A stretch of DNA of 64,000 nucleotides from Hydractinia symbiolongicarpus (Eukaryota > Cnidaria > Hydrozoa > Anthoathecata > Hydractiniidae), in the NCBI RefSeq assembly GCF_029227915.1, contig NC_079875.1, forward strand, positions 16,299,001 to 16,363,000. Direction: 5' to 3'. Both the position numbers and the translations under genes were made by a program. The notes below the pieces were generated by a model. That model had not been told where the DNA came from, did no database searches, and saw nothing but the letters and a program-made list of their open reading frames with translations. Positions 1 to 11,070 of the stretch are shown here, piece by piece. The first letter of the stretch is position 1. The number at the start of each line of letters is the position of its first letter.

Positions 1-339
1 TCGTGCTCCCACAAATACTCCTTTTTCAATGCTCGACTTTTTGCTTTTTTTTTCATACTTGCGCTACGTAGGGTGAAAGCACTCGGTGTAGGGACAAACA
101 GTTTTATCCGACTTTGTATAACACTTAACTTTCTACGTGCGACCACATTATTTTGTTTAGATTTTACATAAAAATGCACAGCACATACGTTCACAGCTTC
201 ACGTTGGCTTGTTTACAATACAAGATTTTTCACCCTAGTTTGCTATTTTATTTATGTTCTAAACTCAAGTACACATTTGAAATATTCTCAGATCCGTTAG
301 TTGGGCTACATAGACACCGGCTCACAGTTTCAAAAAATT
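1..339. repeat. Duplicated segment outside transposon TIR, copy 1
   Basis: This stretch is the same as 15331-15669 (constant offset 15330) in everything I compared, and it lies outside the terminal inverted repeat that starts at 340. It therefore looks like flanking DNA carried along with the transposon half that follows. An 81-codon open frame here occurs identically in both copies and has no recognisable domain. The window starts inside this repeat, so its true left limit is not visible. Confidence 0.85.
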
Positions 340-400
340 ACTGCGCGCGCATATCACAACATTACGTAATACATATGCGCGCGCAGAAAAGGCAGTAAAG
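340..400. repeat. Left terminal inverted repeat, copy 1
   Basis: It begins ACTGCGCGCGC and ends GGCAGTAAAG. The reverse complement occurs at 22687-22747 with only a few mismatches. Within it, CTGCGCGCGCATAT and ATATGCGCGCGCAG form an internal palindrome around TTACGTAA. Confidence 0.8.
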
Positions 401-483
401 TATCTTTCGCTCAGGGAAGTCAAAGGCAAAGAACGTTTTATTTCAGAACTTATACTTAGATTTTTCAAGAAAATTTGGTTATA

Positions 484-2493
484 ATGGATCCACCAAGTAA
501 AAAAAGAAAACGATCAGTGACGTGTGCGGTTTTGAATTGTGCCAACAGCGAGTACAACCTTGAAGTTTGGAGAGATAACATCTGTGATGTTCACAATGTT
601 ATCAGACGTTCTGATGCATGCTCATGTAAAGAACCTTACAGGTGAGAAAATATTTTACACAAGATTAAGTGTTTATAGCCAGAAACTAGCAGTAACTAGC
701 AAATACCAAAGGCAATAAAGGGTAGCTTTTAGGTCTTGCTAAAGGGCTAGCTAGCTAAGTATATAGCTATATATATTTATATATTTATATATATAGCTAG
801 AGCTATATATATATACTATTTTTTTGTTTTTATTTTTAGCTTGTTCACCTTTCCTTCTAAAACCAAGAGAGCTGATGCTCATAATAAATGGAGGCAACTT
901 ATTAATCGTGCCAGCCCAAAAAATCCAGCAAAATTGATGACAGCTAGACCCAAACAACGGGTTTGTTCCAAACATTTTGTTGGAGGGGAACTATCATACG
1001 AGCATCCTTATCCAACTCTATGTCTTGGTTATGAATCAGCTTCAAGGACTGAGAAGTTTGTACCCTCTGCAACACGTCGACGAAAGTTGTCATACTCAAC
1101 ATCGTCATCAAAAAAACAAACATCTAAAACGGAGAAAGTGGATCCCAATATTGAAAGTCCTTGTATTAGTAGCGTAGCATCAAACAGTGACATTAATATT
1201 GATATTCAAAGTCCTGGTACTAGCATTGAATCTTGTATTTCTTCACCATTACCAGAGTTATTGTCACCTAATAGTACAGTATCATCTATGTTTTCACCCC
1301 CACAAGAGATGATTTCACCTAACCTTGTTTCACATCAAGATAATGCAGATTTTATAGTTTCGGATTCAACTAAGGAAAGAGAATTACTTTTAAATTCACT
1401 CTCTGAAAATATCTTGAAACTAAAGGCCAAAAACAAACTTTTAAAGAAAAAAATCAAGTCACTTACCACAACAAAAAATTTATTTAAAAATCAATTCAAT
1501 AAACAATCTGCCACCCTTAATATGTTACATAAATCTGTTAACAATTGTTCATGCAAGTTACCTTTATATAAAAGTCTATTAAAATCAGATAAAAAATGTG
1601 ACTTTTACACTGGTATTATAACTCTCAAATTATTTGAGCACCTACATGACATAATAACACCTTTGGTTCGCAGAAGATGGAGAGGTGTTAAAAAAACTTC
1701 AACTGGCATATTTCGTAATTTTAAAAAAATACCCAAGAGATTTGGCCCTGCTCGAAAGTTATGCAGCAAAGATGAATTTCTTTTATTTTTAATGAAACTG
1801 AGACTTGGTTTACTAAATGAAGATTTGGCAGACCGTTTTAGTATTTCAGAAGGTTTAGTCAGTGGTATTATAGCATCTTGGCTTAAAGCTTCTTCGTCTG
1901 TTTTATCCAATATGGTTGAGGTTCCGGAAAAAGGCAATATCACAGCAACTTTACCAGAAAGATTCAAATCAATGCCTGACATTCATTCTATTTTAGATGC
2001 TACTGAAGTTTTTATTGAAACACCTAAGAACTTGGACTTACAACGGAGTACTTGGAGTCAATATAAACATCATAATACTTTAAAAATCTTAGTTTGTATT
2101 GCACCAAACTCATCTATCATTTTTTTATCAAAGGCTTATGGGGGAGCAATATCAGATAAAGAGGTTACAAACAAATGTGGTTATCTTGATCTTGTTCCTA
2201 GCTATTCTCAAATTATGTATGACAAGGGGTTTAATTTAACAAAGGAATGTGAAAGTCGTTTTATCTCAATTGCAGTACCTCCTGGTAAAAGAGGAAGTGC
2301 CCAAATGACTCCTGCGGAAATACGAAAAACAAAACGGATTGCAAATTTAAGAATCCTCGTTGAACAGGTTATTAGAAGACTCAAGTCATTTCGTATCTTA
2401 GGTTCAGAGTACCCAATCAGTATGATTAAACTGTTCGATGATGTTGTTATTGTGTGCGGAGCGTTATGTAACCTTAGAAAATCTATTATCTGA
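484..2493 (+). CDS. THAP-domain DDE transposase, copy 1
   Basis: The coding exons are 484-641 and 840-2493, joined by a GT-AG intron with (TA)-rich content, giving about 603 aa. The ATG at 484 is followed by a basic nuclear-localisation-like run (KKRKR). A C2CH THAP zinc finger spans the exon junction: CAVLNC in exon 1, then an FTFP motif and VCSKHF in exon 2. A low-complexity Ser/Pro region and a Lys-rich, probably coiled segment follow. Next comes a helix-turn-helix (HTH_Tnp_4 type, around LRLGLLNEDLADRF) and a DDE_Tnp_4 catalytic domain. Candidate catalytic residues are D in ILDATE, D in MYDKGF and E in ILVEQVIRRLK, and YGGAISDKEVT is family-typical. The family cuts and pastes DNA through the terminal repeats. 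The protein is identical over exon 2 to copy 2 and has no internal stops, so it may be active or very recently active. Confidence 0.9.
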
Positions 2494-2522
2494 TTTATAT
2501 ATTTATTTATACTTTTTGTCAG

Positions 2523-5500
2523 GATTTCAAAATACAAAGCGCACTAGCGTGCATAACGAATGGATTGGACAAGATATCTGATCCATACACTACAGCATTG
2601 CTTTCATATACATTGTCACTGGCTGGTAACACTAAAAGGTTTGATATGTTGAACAAGTTGGACAGTATGTCAAGTCAAGCTGGTAAGCACATTGCGCCGT
2701 ATCTATTGATTCAAATTACATGTTTTTTTGTAAGAAAATTTCAAGATGCTTATGTAAAGTACTTTTTCAGGCTCAAAATATGCTTAGATTATGCCTTTAT
2801 GGCAAAAAAATTTATTGGAATATTCTTACAAAAGACATGATCAAGCTCAAAATGTGCTTATTTAAAAACAAATATTGCAATTTTAAACATCTATATTTAC
2901 AACTTAAATCTCACTACATATTGGATAATTTAGACACACAGAAAAATAGAAAAACTGCTCACAAAGCAAAAAAAATTAAAAAACTTCAGAACATTTTCTT
3001 AGGCTTCACATAATGCTTAGCATATACTTGAAAAATGATGATGCGGATGCTTATAAATGTCATTCTTATAAAAAAACATGAACCTGCCTAGTTATCTTGT
3101 AAGTTGTGTTAATAAATGAATTTATCCCATCAATTTCTATTAAATCCTTGCTCAAGTCCTTGTTTAATTTGTATATTTATATCGCCTATTTGTGGTACTC
3201 TAGCCCATTTCTTAATCTCTAATCTTTATTTCCCTTATTTTCAGATGGCATGTTACATTGGGAAGCGACATCCGTAAAAGATCACCGTTTGAGCTTCTGC
3301 TATCAAGCCCCTTCCAAAGACATCGAGATGACAGCGTATTCTTTGATGGCTTACATTGGTGGTCGATCGCCGTTCAAGTCAAGAATCGAACATTTGAAAA
3401 TTGTAAAATGGTTGGTGAAGCAGAGGAATTCATTTGGTGGATTTGCATCCACGCAGGTTAGCTTGTACTTTTTACAATGGTATTATTAGGTGACATTTTA
3501 AATTATTATTCCTCTGGTTGAAGATATTTAGGGCAACATTTATTAACCACAAAGTACTGTACTAGAATTGCTTCTTAGCTAACATACATGCAAAGATAAT
3601 ACTTATATTAGACTCAAAACTAGTTGGGTTCATAACTCTATGAAGTAATGTTTCCTCATTTTTGGCTCATTGCATGTTATACCTTGTTGACACCCTATTT
3701 TTTAAAGTGCTTTTCGCATTCTTTTGTTTTTGTTTTTTCAAAAAATTACTTTTAACTTTTTGGAGGCGTTTTTTTTTTTAAAAGAATTACTTTTTTCTTT
3801 TTTAAGGAGTTGTTGCGTTGTCAAAACTATACGTACTTACTAAGATTTTGTTCTGTAGGACATGTGCGAGACTTCATCACAGTATTCTGCAGCCTCTACT
3901 GAAAAATAAATTTTACAATCAATATTACTTATAGGACACCTGCGTTGGACTTCAAGCTCTATCACGATATTCAGCTGGTGCTTTCGCAAACATCTTCAAC
4001 CTTACCATTATGGCAACAACTCAAACTGGTTTCACGAAAGAGTTTAGAGTTCGCAATGATAATAAGTTGCTTCTACAAAGAGCTAAACTTCCAAATATAC
4101 CAAGTAACGTTAGTTTACAAGCAACTGGTGATGGATGTACTCTAGTGCAGGTTTGTTTCTTGTTGCTTTATCTGCCTGCCTGCCTGTTTCTCCGCCTGTT
4201 CATCTAACTGTCTGTCAGCCTAAATTTATGCAATTCGTGTGTTGCTTTTCAGGCAAATGTAAAATACAATATACCTCTACCGAAGGAGAAGCCTTCGTTT
4301 TATTTAAATGTTACAGTTGATAAATTAAAAACAATAAATTGTGAACACAAGATTAAAATTTGTGGAAGGTATGGTTTTTATTTGTTTGTTTTTTTCTATG
4401 ATCGCTGTCTCTTTTTCTGAAGCCGCTTTTTCTGAATTTGTTGTAACAATCCCTAGCTACATGAAATCTGGAAAATCCAATATGGCACTCATTGATGTAA
4501 ACATGGTGTCGGGATTTGAGCCAATCGTAAGCGAGTTGGATATGATCATGCAGTCAACCAGTGCACCATTTTCATATTATGAATTCAATGATGGTGTTTT
4601 GTCTTTTTACTTTGATGACGTAAGTAGCTTTAAAAGGTTAATGTTTTTGTAAAATCCGCTTCGAAGAAAAAGTAGGTTTCTTTCATATTGGTGATATGGG
4701 TGGGTTTCATATAAAATAGGTTAAAAGGTGTTTACGAATTTGCTGCTAAAATATTTTACCTTTGTAGTTTTGCTAATTATGTTAATTATGCATGATATAG
4801 TATGTATGAGATAAATGGTTTGCTATGTCTGACTTATGAAGGTATAGTATGTGGTGATTTACATAAATATTAATATTAAGCTAATACCAGCAATTGCTTC
4901 TCAGCAACAAGCTGATGTCATAATTTTGCATAACTGGTACGTGTTAAGTCCTATATCACGGAAACCAATAAAACCTTTGAAGAAAATGTTTTTTTTCGTA
5001 GGAGGTGCATTTTAAGATGTTTACATAAAAACTGAATTTGCAGCCTATTTTAAAATAGGTAAAATCGTGAAAATCGGCGTGAAAGAAAAGATAGTCCGGG
5101 GTGTGGCGTGGAGTTTTAGTGAGATGTCAGGGAACGCTTTTCATACCACTGTGACGTAAGACGTAGCATACTTGAGTACTGGGAGAGCGATGGTATACCT
5201 AAGGGAAGAAATTATTGCGCCAGAAAATATTGGGGACGAAAATATTGCGGAATTAAAGATTACGAATTTACCTAAAATTCACAATCTTTTCCTCCGCAAT
5301 TCCTAAAAAAATTACGCAATTCGCAATCTTTTCTTCCACAATTCAAAAAAAAAATAAATTCGCATCTAATTTTGTCGAGTTCTAAGAAAAAGTCGAATTA
5401 CTTCTGTCGTTGTATATGAAAGTTTACAGGGGAATCCCTTAAATTATTTGTATCAGAAGAAATTTTTAAAGGACTACATCCTAATGACCAAGATGAAAAA

Positions 5501-6679
5501 AAATTATAAAGCGATTTCGTAGAAAAATTTATGGATCATTGCTTCAATTTGCGATTATAAATACCGCAATTTCTTAACACAATATCATATTCGCAATCTT
5601 TAATTTCGCAATTTCATAATTGTATCACCAATTCACAATCTTTAGTTCCGCAATTTACGATTTTTTTTACCATGAATTTGCAATCTTTAATTGCGCAATG
5701 TTTCTTGCGCAAACGTTTCTTTCCTTAAGGTAGTTATAGTTGCAGGGAAAGACTGTCACATTCACAAAGTTGGAATATAAAATGCTGGTATTCAGGATTT
5801 CATTGCGACCTACCAAGCTTCGTTTTTTGTTAAAGAAGGCTGCCTAATAAGTTTAATTCATTCTCTGCAATATTTGTCCTTGCAATAAAAACTAAATTTG
5901 AACAAAAAATTTGTTACTATCGCACCGAATTTTCTCGTGGGTGCACGATATTTACTCGTTACTACACGATAGTTGCTCGTCATCACACGATATTTTCCCG
6001 TTACCACACGATATCTGTTCGTCAACGCGCCATTTACTGCAGTCAAATTAATTTATGCGTTCCCAAACGTAACAATTCAAGTAAATATGCATGGAAGTTT
6101 TTGAAATTTAATTTCCGGCATATTTTCTTTCAGTTGGACCAATCATCTACATGTGTAACATTCAAAGTTGAACAAGTAGCAGAAGTTGAAGGACGAAAAC
6201 CGGCTGCCGTAAAGTTGTATGATTACTATGACACTGGTGAGTGCTTGCATTTTGTGAATCGCTTTGGTTCTTACGGAACTAAGAACAAAAGCGATTCAGG
6301 TGGAAATATTTCGAATACACTAGGAACTATTTTTTTTTGTCGAAATAGTTATTCAGTTTAATTTTTGCACGACTTATTTTAACGCATTTAATTTTTGCAT
6401 ACAGTTTTTAATTTTTCTTCACAAAAAATAAAATCGTTCAAGTTTTATCCTGTGTTAACGAAGCGTAATTCGAATAATATCATAAAATACTTTCGCACGA
6501 ATCTAAATGTGTTTGCATGAAATCTATCTATTTGTGAGGGTGGACTTGTTAACGATGAATTTTAAGAGCTGACAGTGAATGGCCATTCCACGTATGTACG
6601 ATTTTTTTTTGTTGCTTTAGACAAGTCAGCCACGACAATGTACAACGTTGAGAGGTGTCCAGAAATCAACGCAACATAA
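2523..6679 (+). CDS. Alpha-2-macroglobulin/thioester protein, C-terminal part
   Basis: Seven exons splice in frame: 2523-2682, 3245-3456, 3935-4150, 4253-4368, 4457-4619, 6134-6236 and 6621-6679. They encode the last 342 residues and a TAA stop. The first three exons carry helical thioester-domain repeats (for example DPYTTALLSYTLSLAGN, EMTAYSLMAYIGG, DTCVGLQALSRYSAG) and the start of the following beta region. The last ones give a receptor-binding domain (SNMALIDVNMVSGFEP ... ELND-like FNDGVLSFYFDD ... AAVKLYDYYDT). No C345C/NTR domain follows, which favours A2M/CD109/TEP over complement C3. The thioester motif should lie upstream, but the transposon half at 1-2502 occupies that position, so the 5' gene is missing, displaced or outside the window. 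Such proteins are secreted or membrane-anchored, trap proteases and opsonise. The exact subtype is not determined. Confidence 0.85.
2742..2830. repeat. Dispersed repeat, inverted copy at 9500-9590
   Basis: It lies in the first visible A2M intron. The core TTTTCAGGCTCAAAATATGC is the reverse complement of sequence at about 9536-9560, and weaker similarity extends on both sides (around 85 bp in all). No coding potential is visible. Confidence 0.5.
3859..3909 (+). pseudogene. Possible decayed duplicate of the A2M exon at 3935
   Basis: After an AG acceptor at 3857-3858 the sequence reads GACATGTGCGAGACTTCA..., resembling the start of the real exon (GACACCTGCGTTGGACTTCA...). It translates as DMCETSSQYSAAS and then hits a stop, compared with DTCVGLQALSRYSAG in the real exon. 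Short and imperfect, so chance similarity is possible. Confidence 0.35.
5198..5730. mobile_element. MITE with long imperfect TIRs and TA flanks
   Basis: This is in an A2M intron. The left end (CCTAAGGGAAGAAATTATTG) and the reverse complement of the right end (CCTTAAGGAAAGAAACGTTT) match over roughly 60 bp with gaps, including a GCGCAATTAAAGATT-like stretch. Both ends are flanked by TA, as expected for a Tc1/mariner-type target duplication. No transposase is encoded; it is probably non-autonomous. Confidence 0.6.
5944..6027. repeat. 21-bp minisatellite, 4 units
   Basis: Four diverged 21-bp units each begin CACGATA and continue with TTTACTCGTTACTA-like sequence. They lie in an A2M intron. The minus strand is open through the array because 21 is a multiple of three, giving a seven-residue peptide repeat, but I see no reason to call it a gene. 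Confidence 0.75.
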
Positions 6680-8759
6680 AGAAACTAATGACAGGACCCG
6701 AAAAAAACTTTTGACTGTTTAGTTTTGTTGCTAAGCACCTACGCATTATTGTTAACCAATCATTTTGTATTATTATTAACCTATCATATTAGTGACTATT
6801 TTGTAGTGTTTTTGTGAGTGTAACAAGTTTGAGGTTTTATAACATTGCTTTTAATTGTATCTTAGTAAGCGGTCTACCTTCATATTTATTTTCGTCCAGA
6901 GGGTTTGGTGTATTAACTGAAAAAGCTAGTTATTAGCGCATATAAATTCTCGCGCTAGATCATTTTACATGCGGTTGGTCAATTTTTTCACAATTCGTGT
7001 TATGAGAATGACAGTTGCCATGTCAAGTGTATTGTCAGAAGATGTCAACCTACTTCCTAGAGTCTCTTCTAGGAAAATTGTCCTGGGGACGAATTTGAGA
7101 AAATACCATAGAGCTCTATAGAAGTATTCACCAGTTGGGTAAAATCTTTAAAAATATTTTTGTATTTTCAGTTTAAAGATATTTGAAAAGAACCTAACAA
7201 AATCCTTCAATGCACAATGTAACTTGTTGACATAAAACATTTTATGGACTGAATCGATTTTTGAAAATAGATAAATTTTCCATTTAGGATGCATTCTTAC
7301 CATCAAAATGTTTTACAGATCAACAAGTTACACTGTGCATTGAAGGAAAACCTGTGGTTCGAGTATAGTGTGGAATATTTCTACACGTGAATTGCTTATC
7401 CACGTTTTGTTCGTGAAACCACAAAATTTAAACTTCCTTCCTAAGACCTCTCTTATGTAACAAAATTTATAAAGGAAATACGTAAAAAATAACTGATTTT
7501 GTAATGAATTATAAATTTTTTGCTGCAATTGTATTGCCTGTTGATTCGTTGTGAGCAAAATGACGACACATCGGCCATAAATGTGTTCTAATATCTGTTT
7601 TAAAAAAGTCAAATCAACCCAATTATTCACGCATAACCAAAAAAGTGTCTCCTTAATGAAGCTTCCGCCGTTAAAGAGATTGCGCTTATAGCAGCAGTTG
7701 CTTAGAACAAGTTATTCCAGTTTTTGAAATCTTTATTAAGTTTTATTATTGCAGGAAATGCAGGAGCATTGGATTAACTGCAATAATAATTTAAAGAATG
7801 ACGTAGATACAGCTAAAAAACGGTAAAATAAAAGAAGTACAACCTACCTGAAATTGGCCACGGCTGCCACTCTTTTTATAGAATAAATTTGAGGAGAGTT
7901 AAGGACTTTTGATGAAAATTCTGAACCATTTTTGCGAAGATGGTGATAGTTTCATAAAAGTAATAAGGAAATATGAGGACATTTGCATATTTTCCAAAGA
8001 AATTGAAGAGATTTGAGTAAATTTTAAAGGTAAAATGTAGCAGTGCTAAGCCTTTCGACAATAAAAAATTGTTACAGGTTGTAAAACTGAAGAAGATTTA
8101 AGTGAGATTTGTTTAGAAATCTTCTTGCAGATCAGCATTGAGGAGTTTCGAGGAAACTTTTTAAAATTGGGGAGCTGGTGCAATTTTTGACGAAGAAAAC
8201 AATAACGCAATTCACTTTTACATTTCCCATTATACCTATTATATATCGCAATTTTACAATGTCATCAGATATGTTAGATGTAAAGGTTTGATGCACATAC
8301 TTTTTAAGCTGAACCATTTGGTTTTCCTGAATCCATAGTACTACAAACGACTGTTTTTGATCTCTACATGACTGGAAATGTTCTTTAAACTTTACAAGAA
8401 GTCGCAGGAAAAGTAGCCACAACTCTTAAAGCAACTTTCACTTTTTCAACTCGAGTAAAATTAACTGCTTTTAACTTGAGAAACATACTATTAGGTGAAC
8501 AAATCTAAAAAACATAGTTTTTTTAAATATTACTCTAAACCGTATCGTTTTCTTCCGGGAGATTAGTGAAGCGACTATACCAAGGCAAATCAATCTTTCA
8601 ATTCTGAATGAATCTAATTCTAACATAGGAATCGTAATATTTCATCAGAAGGAATTTTCTGATGGTGTGTTTGATCAGCAAAGTGTCATAAATGGGGTTC
8701 GGGGACTTCCTTCAAGAATTGCCTCAAAACGGCATTCTTTTCTAACCATCAAGTAAAGT
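6680..8759. other. Intergenic; one short hairpin MITE
   Basis: No coding region was recognised between the A2M stop and the Penelope-like remnant. Open frames here are short, AT-driven and without domains. The only structure I support is the inverted-repeat element at 7204-7346. Confidence 0.5.
7204..7346. mobile_element. Hairpin MITE
   Basis: The left arm CCTTCAATGCACAATGTAAC and the reverse complement of the right arm CCTTCAATGCACAGTGTAAC match over about 40 bp with few differences, separated by about 60 bp. No clear target duplication was found. Non-autonomous. Confidence 0.65.
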
Positions 8760-9303
8760 ATTCCATTTAAAACACCACACAGCTGAGAAGAAAAACATTT
8801 TGATTGTTCTCCCTTTTTTAGGTATAACATCTTTACAAACGAGAACGAAGTTAGAAAAACTTTTTAAATCTACTTTGCATTGTTGTAAACTTTTTGCTGT
8901 TTTCAGAACTCACACTCGCTTATCTAACTTCATCAGATTTAAAGATCTGTTACCCAAAGAATTAAAGTCAGGCATCATTTACAAATATAAGTGTAGTGGC
9001 TGCAACGCCACTTATATAGGTGAGACGTTCGCGTCACCTAAAGGTTCGGGCAAGCGAGCGCCTCGGAGTGTCTCCCTTAACAGGTAAGAAATCAACTTCA
9101 TCTAATTGCACGGCAATTACAGATCATCTTAAAGCCTGTCACATCACATCATCTCTTGACGATTTTAGTATACTCTCTAGGGGTAACAACCGGTATTTGC
9201 TAGAGATTAAAGAGAGTTTGTTCTTAATGCGGGATAGTCCCCATTTGAATAACAGCATTAGATCTGCTCCATTGTATTTTATACAATTAGTATTTAATCT
9301 GTA
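8760..9303 (+). pseudogene. Penelope-like retroelement C-terminus (GIY-YIG), frameshifted
   Basis: Two overlapping frames join near 9030. The first reads through FVFRTHTRLSNF-like sequence, a basic linker and SGIIYKYKCSGCNATYIGET, the typical start of a GIY-YIG endonuclease domain. The second continues RASERLGVSPLTGKK, ITDHLKACH, FSILSRGNN and the terminal KESLFLMRDSPHLN...SAPLY block. This order is characteristic of the C-terminal part of Penelope-like and related reverse-transcriptase elements. The reverse transcriptase itself is missing and the frame is broken, so this is a dead 5'-truncated copy. Confidence 0.7.
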
Positions 9304-10889
9304 ACTATGGTTACTGTTAAATTTGTATATATTTAGGAGAACTTTGTACGTTTTTGATTGCTTGAAAATGGGTTTGTGAAACACCCAAAACGTCGCAAAT
9401 AATGTAGTTTTTAGGTGAGATTTAATTTGTAATTAGTTATGTTCAAAATTCAAATCCAAATTTTTTCAAATAACTATTTTTGAGCCTGAGTTTTTCATAG
9501 TATACTTCAATAAAATTTTTGCCATTAAGAATAACCTAAGCATATTTTGAGCCTGAAAAATTACTTTTCATAATCATCCTTAAGTGTCATTATGGAATTT
9601 CGATTGGTTATAAAAAAATGTATCCTTTTAAAAAGCATATGGTTGATGGAATGCAATTAAATACTCTTATGCCGTTTCTGGGTTGGAACCAGTGTCACAA
9701 AAAAATATAAGTGGTGATTGGTGCAGAAATTGGTTAGAAATAATTTTGTTTTGCTGATCAAAACATTTTAATGGAAGAAATTTGATCAATTCCCTTTTAG
9801 GATTTTACAATTATTGCATAGCTACTGACCTTCTTTAACTTTTCTTTTTTTAATTTCTGTCGATCTTTTCCATAGTGGCAATCCAAATACCTTCTTCCTA
9901 ATACCATATATGGCACACCAGTAACATCCCAATAAATTTTATGGGCTTTCTCGTGTAGATCTAAACAGCGAAGACACAAAAAATGAATAATTACTTGCAT
10001 ATACAGCTAGTACATTTGTGTAAACTACCTCCGAGTTATAATTCAAATTTTTTTTGAAAAATACTCTGATTTTTCATTTTGTGGTTTTTATAGGAAGGAA
10101 AATTTGACTATAGATAACATCTGGACCTAATAAGGTGGCACTTGATTTTTCATAAGTGGCATTGCAGCCACTGTAGAGCACATTAGGGCTTCTACTTTCG
10201 AAAAGTACACAACTATTTTGCCAATATCTGTACTAGAATGTACTAGCTGAAGTCCACTAGTCTCACCTAATTAATCATTGTTGATAGTTTGGTTTGCCCA
10301 CCCACCCACCACTTTTCAATATTTCGTTTTGTTATTATGTACATCAATCACTTCATCCATTGTCATGGATGTCTACAACTGTTAACGTACCGATTACTCC
10401 CGCAATCAACCATTACCTACGTAGCAACCCGAAAATTGGGCCATCATTAGACATAAGATAAACACCTACTTCTATGACAACAACGATCAACAATGCTAGA
10501 TGATTTACAACATCACATGGATGGGTCGATTGGCACATATACCCAGTGCTCTTGCCTCAAAGTTTTCTCTTTCAACAAATTAGCTGAATGTATTCTCGGA
10601 TTTTGGTTAACTGGCCTTATATTTTCTGATCATTTTCATCATAATTGGCCAACATATTTGAATTTAGCACCAAAATTTAAGGAAACATGCAAAAATATCA
10701 CGGTCAATCTCTTAAAAAATTTAAATTAAATTAAACTTTAAATTAAAATAAATTCTGTTCTAATAATGCTTTGGTATTCTAAATTTCAAGCATTGAAGAA
10801 AATCAACAAGATTTTAAGTAAAAAAAGTTATATTATAGTTAAAATGTTTTTTACTGTGGTTAGTAGTATCTTTTTACTGATAAGTTTAA
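9304..10889. other. Intergenic, no gene seen
   Basis: This stretch holds the 3' tail of the retroelement remnant, the inverted partner (9500-9590) of the 2742-2830 repeat, and AT-rich sequence with only short open frames. Nothing else is supported. Confidence 0.5.
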
Positions 10890-11070
10890 GTGGCGCCATA
10901 GATTAGTGGTTAGCTCTCGGGTCTGCGTAGCTCAAAAAGAGCATTAAATACTCTAGGACTCTCCATCTAGACCATGGTCCCTCCTGGAAATAATAGACAG
11001 GGTATATCCCTGGATACTTTGTGAGGCTAGCCATGTAAAATATGCATATCTATCTATCAATCTATCTATA
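10890..11070 (+). mobile_element. tRNA-derived SINE
   Basis: The head resembles a tRNA 5' half (GGCGCCATAGATTAGTGGTT followed by AGCTCTCGGG), giving a polymerase III A-box-like element. A degenerate region where a B box should be, a tRNA-unrelated body (GAGGCTAGCCATGTAAAAT) and a TCTA-type microsatellite tail follow. No complete cloverleaf is formed, so it is not a functional tRNA. Confidence 0.6.

Larger units (their letters stand above)
340..2502 (+). mobile_element. ISL2EU-like THAP transposon, copy 1 (left half only)
   Basis: The segment starts with the 61-bp left terminal inverted repeat (340-400) and holds the complete two-exon THAP transposase. Sequence identity to copy 2 (15670-19428, minus its 1,587-bp insertion) stops just after the transposase stop codon, at 2502. 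The convergent YqaJ exonuclease gene and the right inverted repeat present in copy 2 are absent. What follows is an A2M intron end and splice acceptor at 2521-2522. The site at 411-419 (TCAGGGAAG) is the empty version of the target occupied by an insertion in copy 2. It could be a deletion derivative or an assembly join through a repeat. Confidence 0.8.

Noticed and set aside
153-398. 81-codon frame present identically at 15483-15728
   Set aside because: Identity comes from the duplicated segment and TIR; no domain and it runs through the inverted repeat.
1605-1982. 125-codon minus-strand frame (also 18531-18908)
   Set aside because: Antisense shadow of the THAP transposase coding exon.
5858-6046. 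62-codon minus-strand frame with a seven-residue repeat
   Set aside because: It is the translation of a 21-bp intronic minisatellite; open only because the unit length is a multiple of three.
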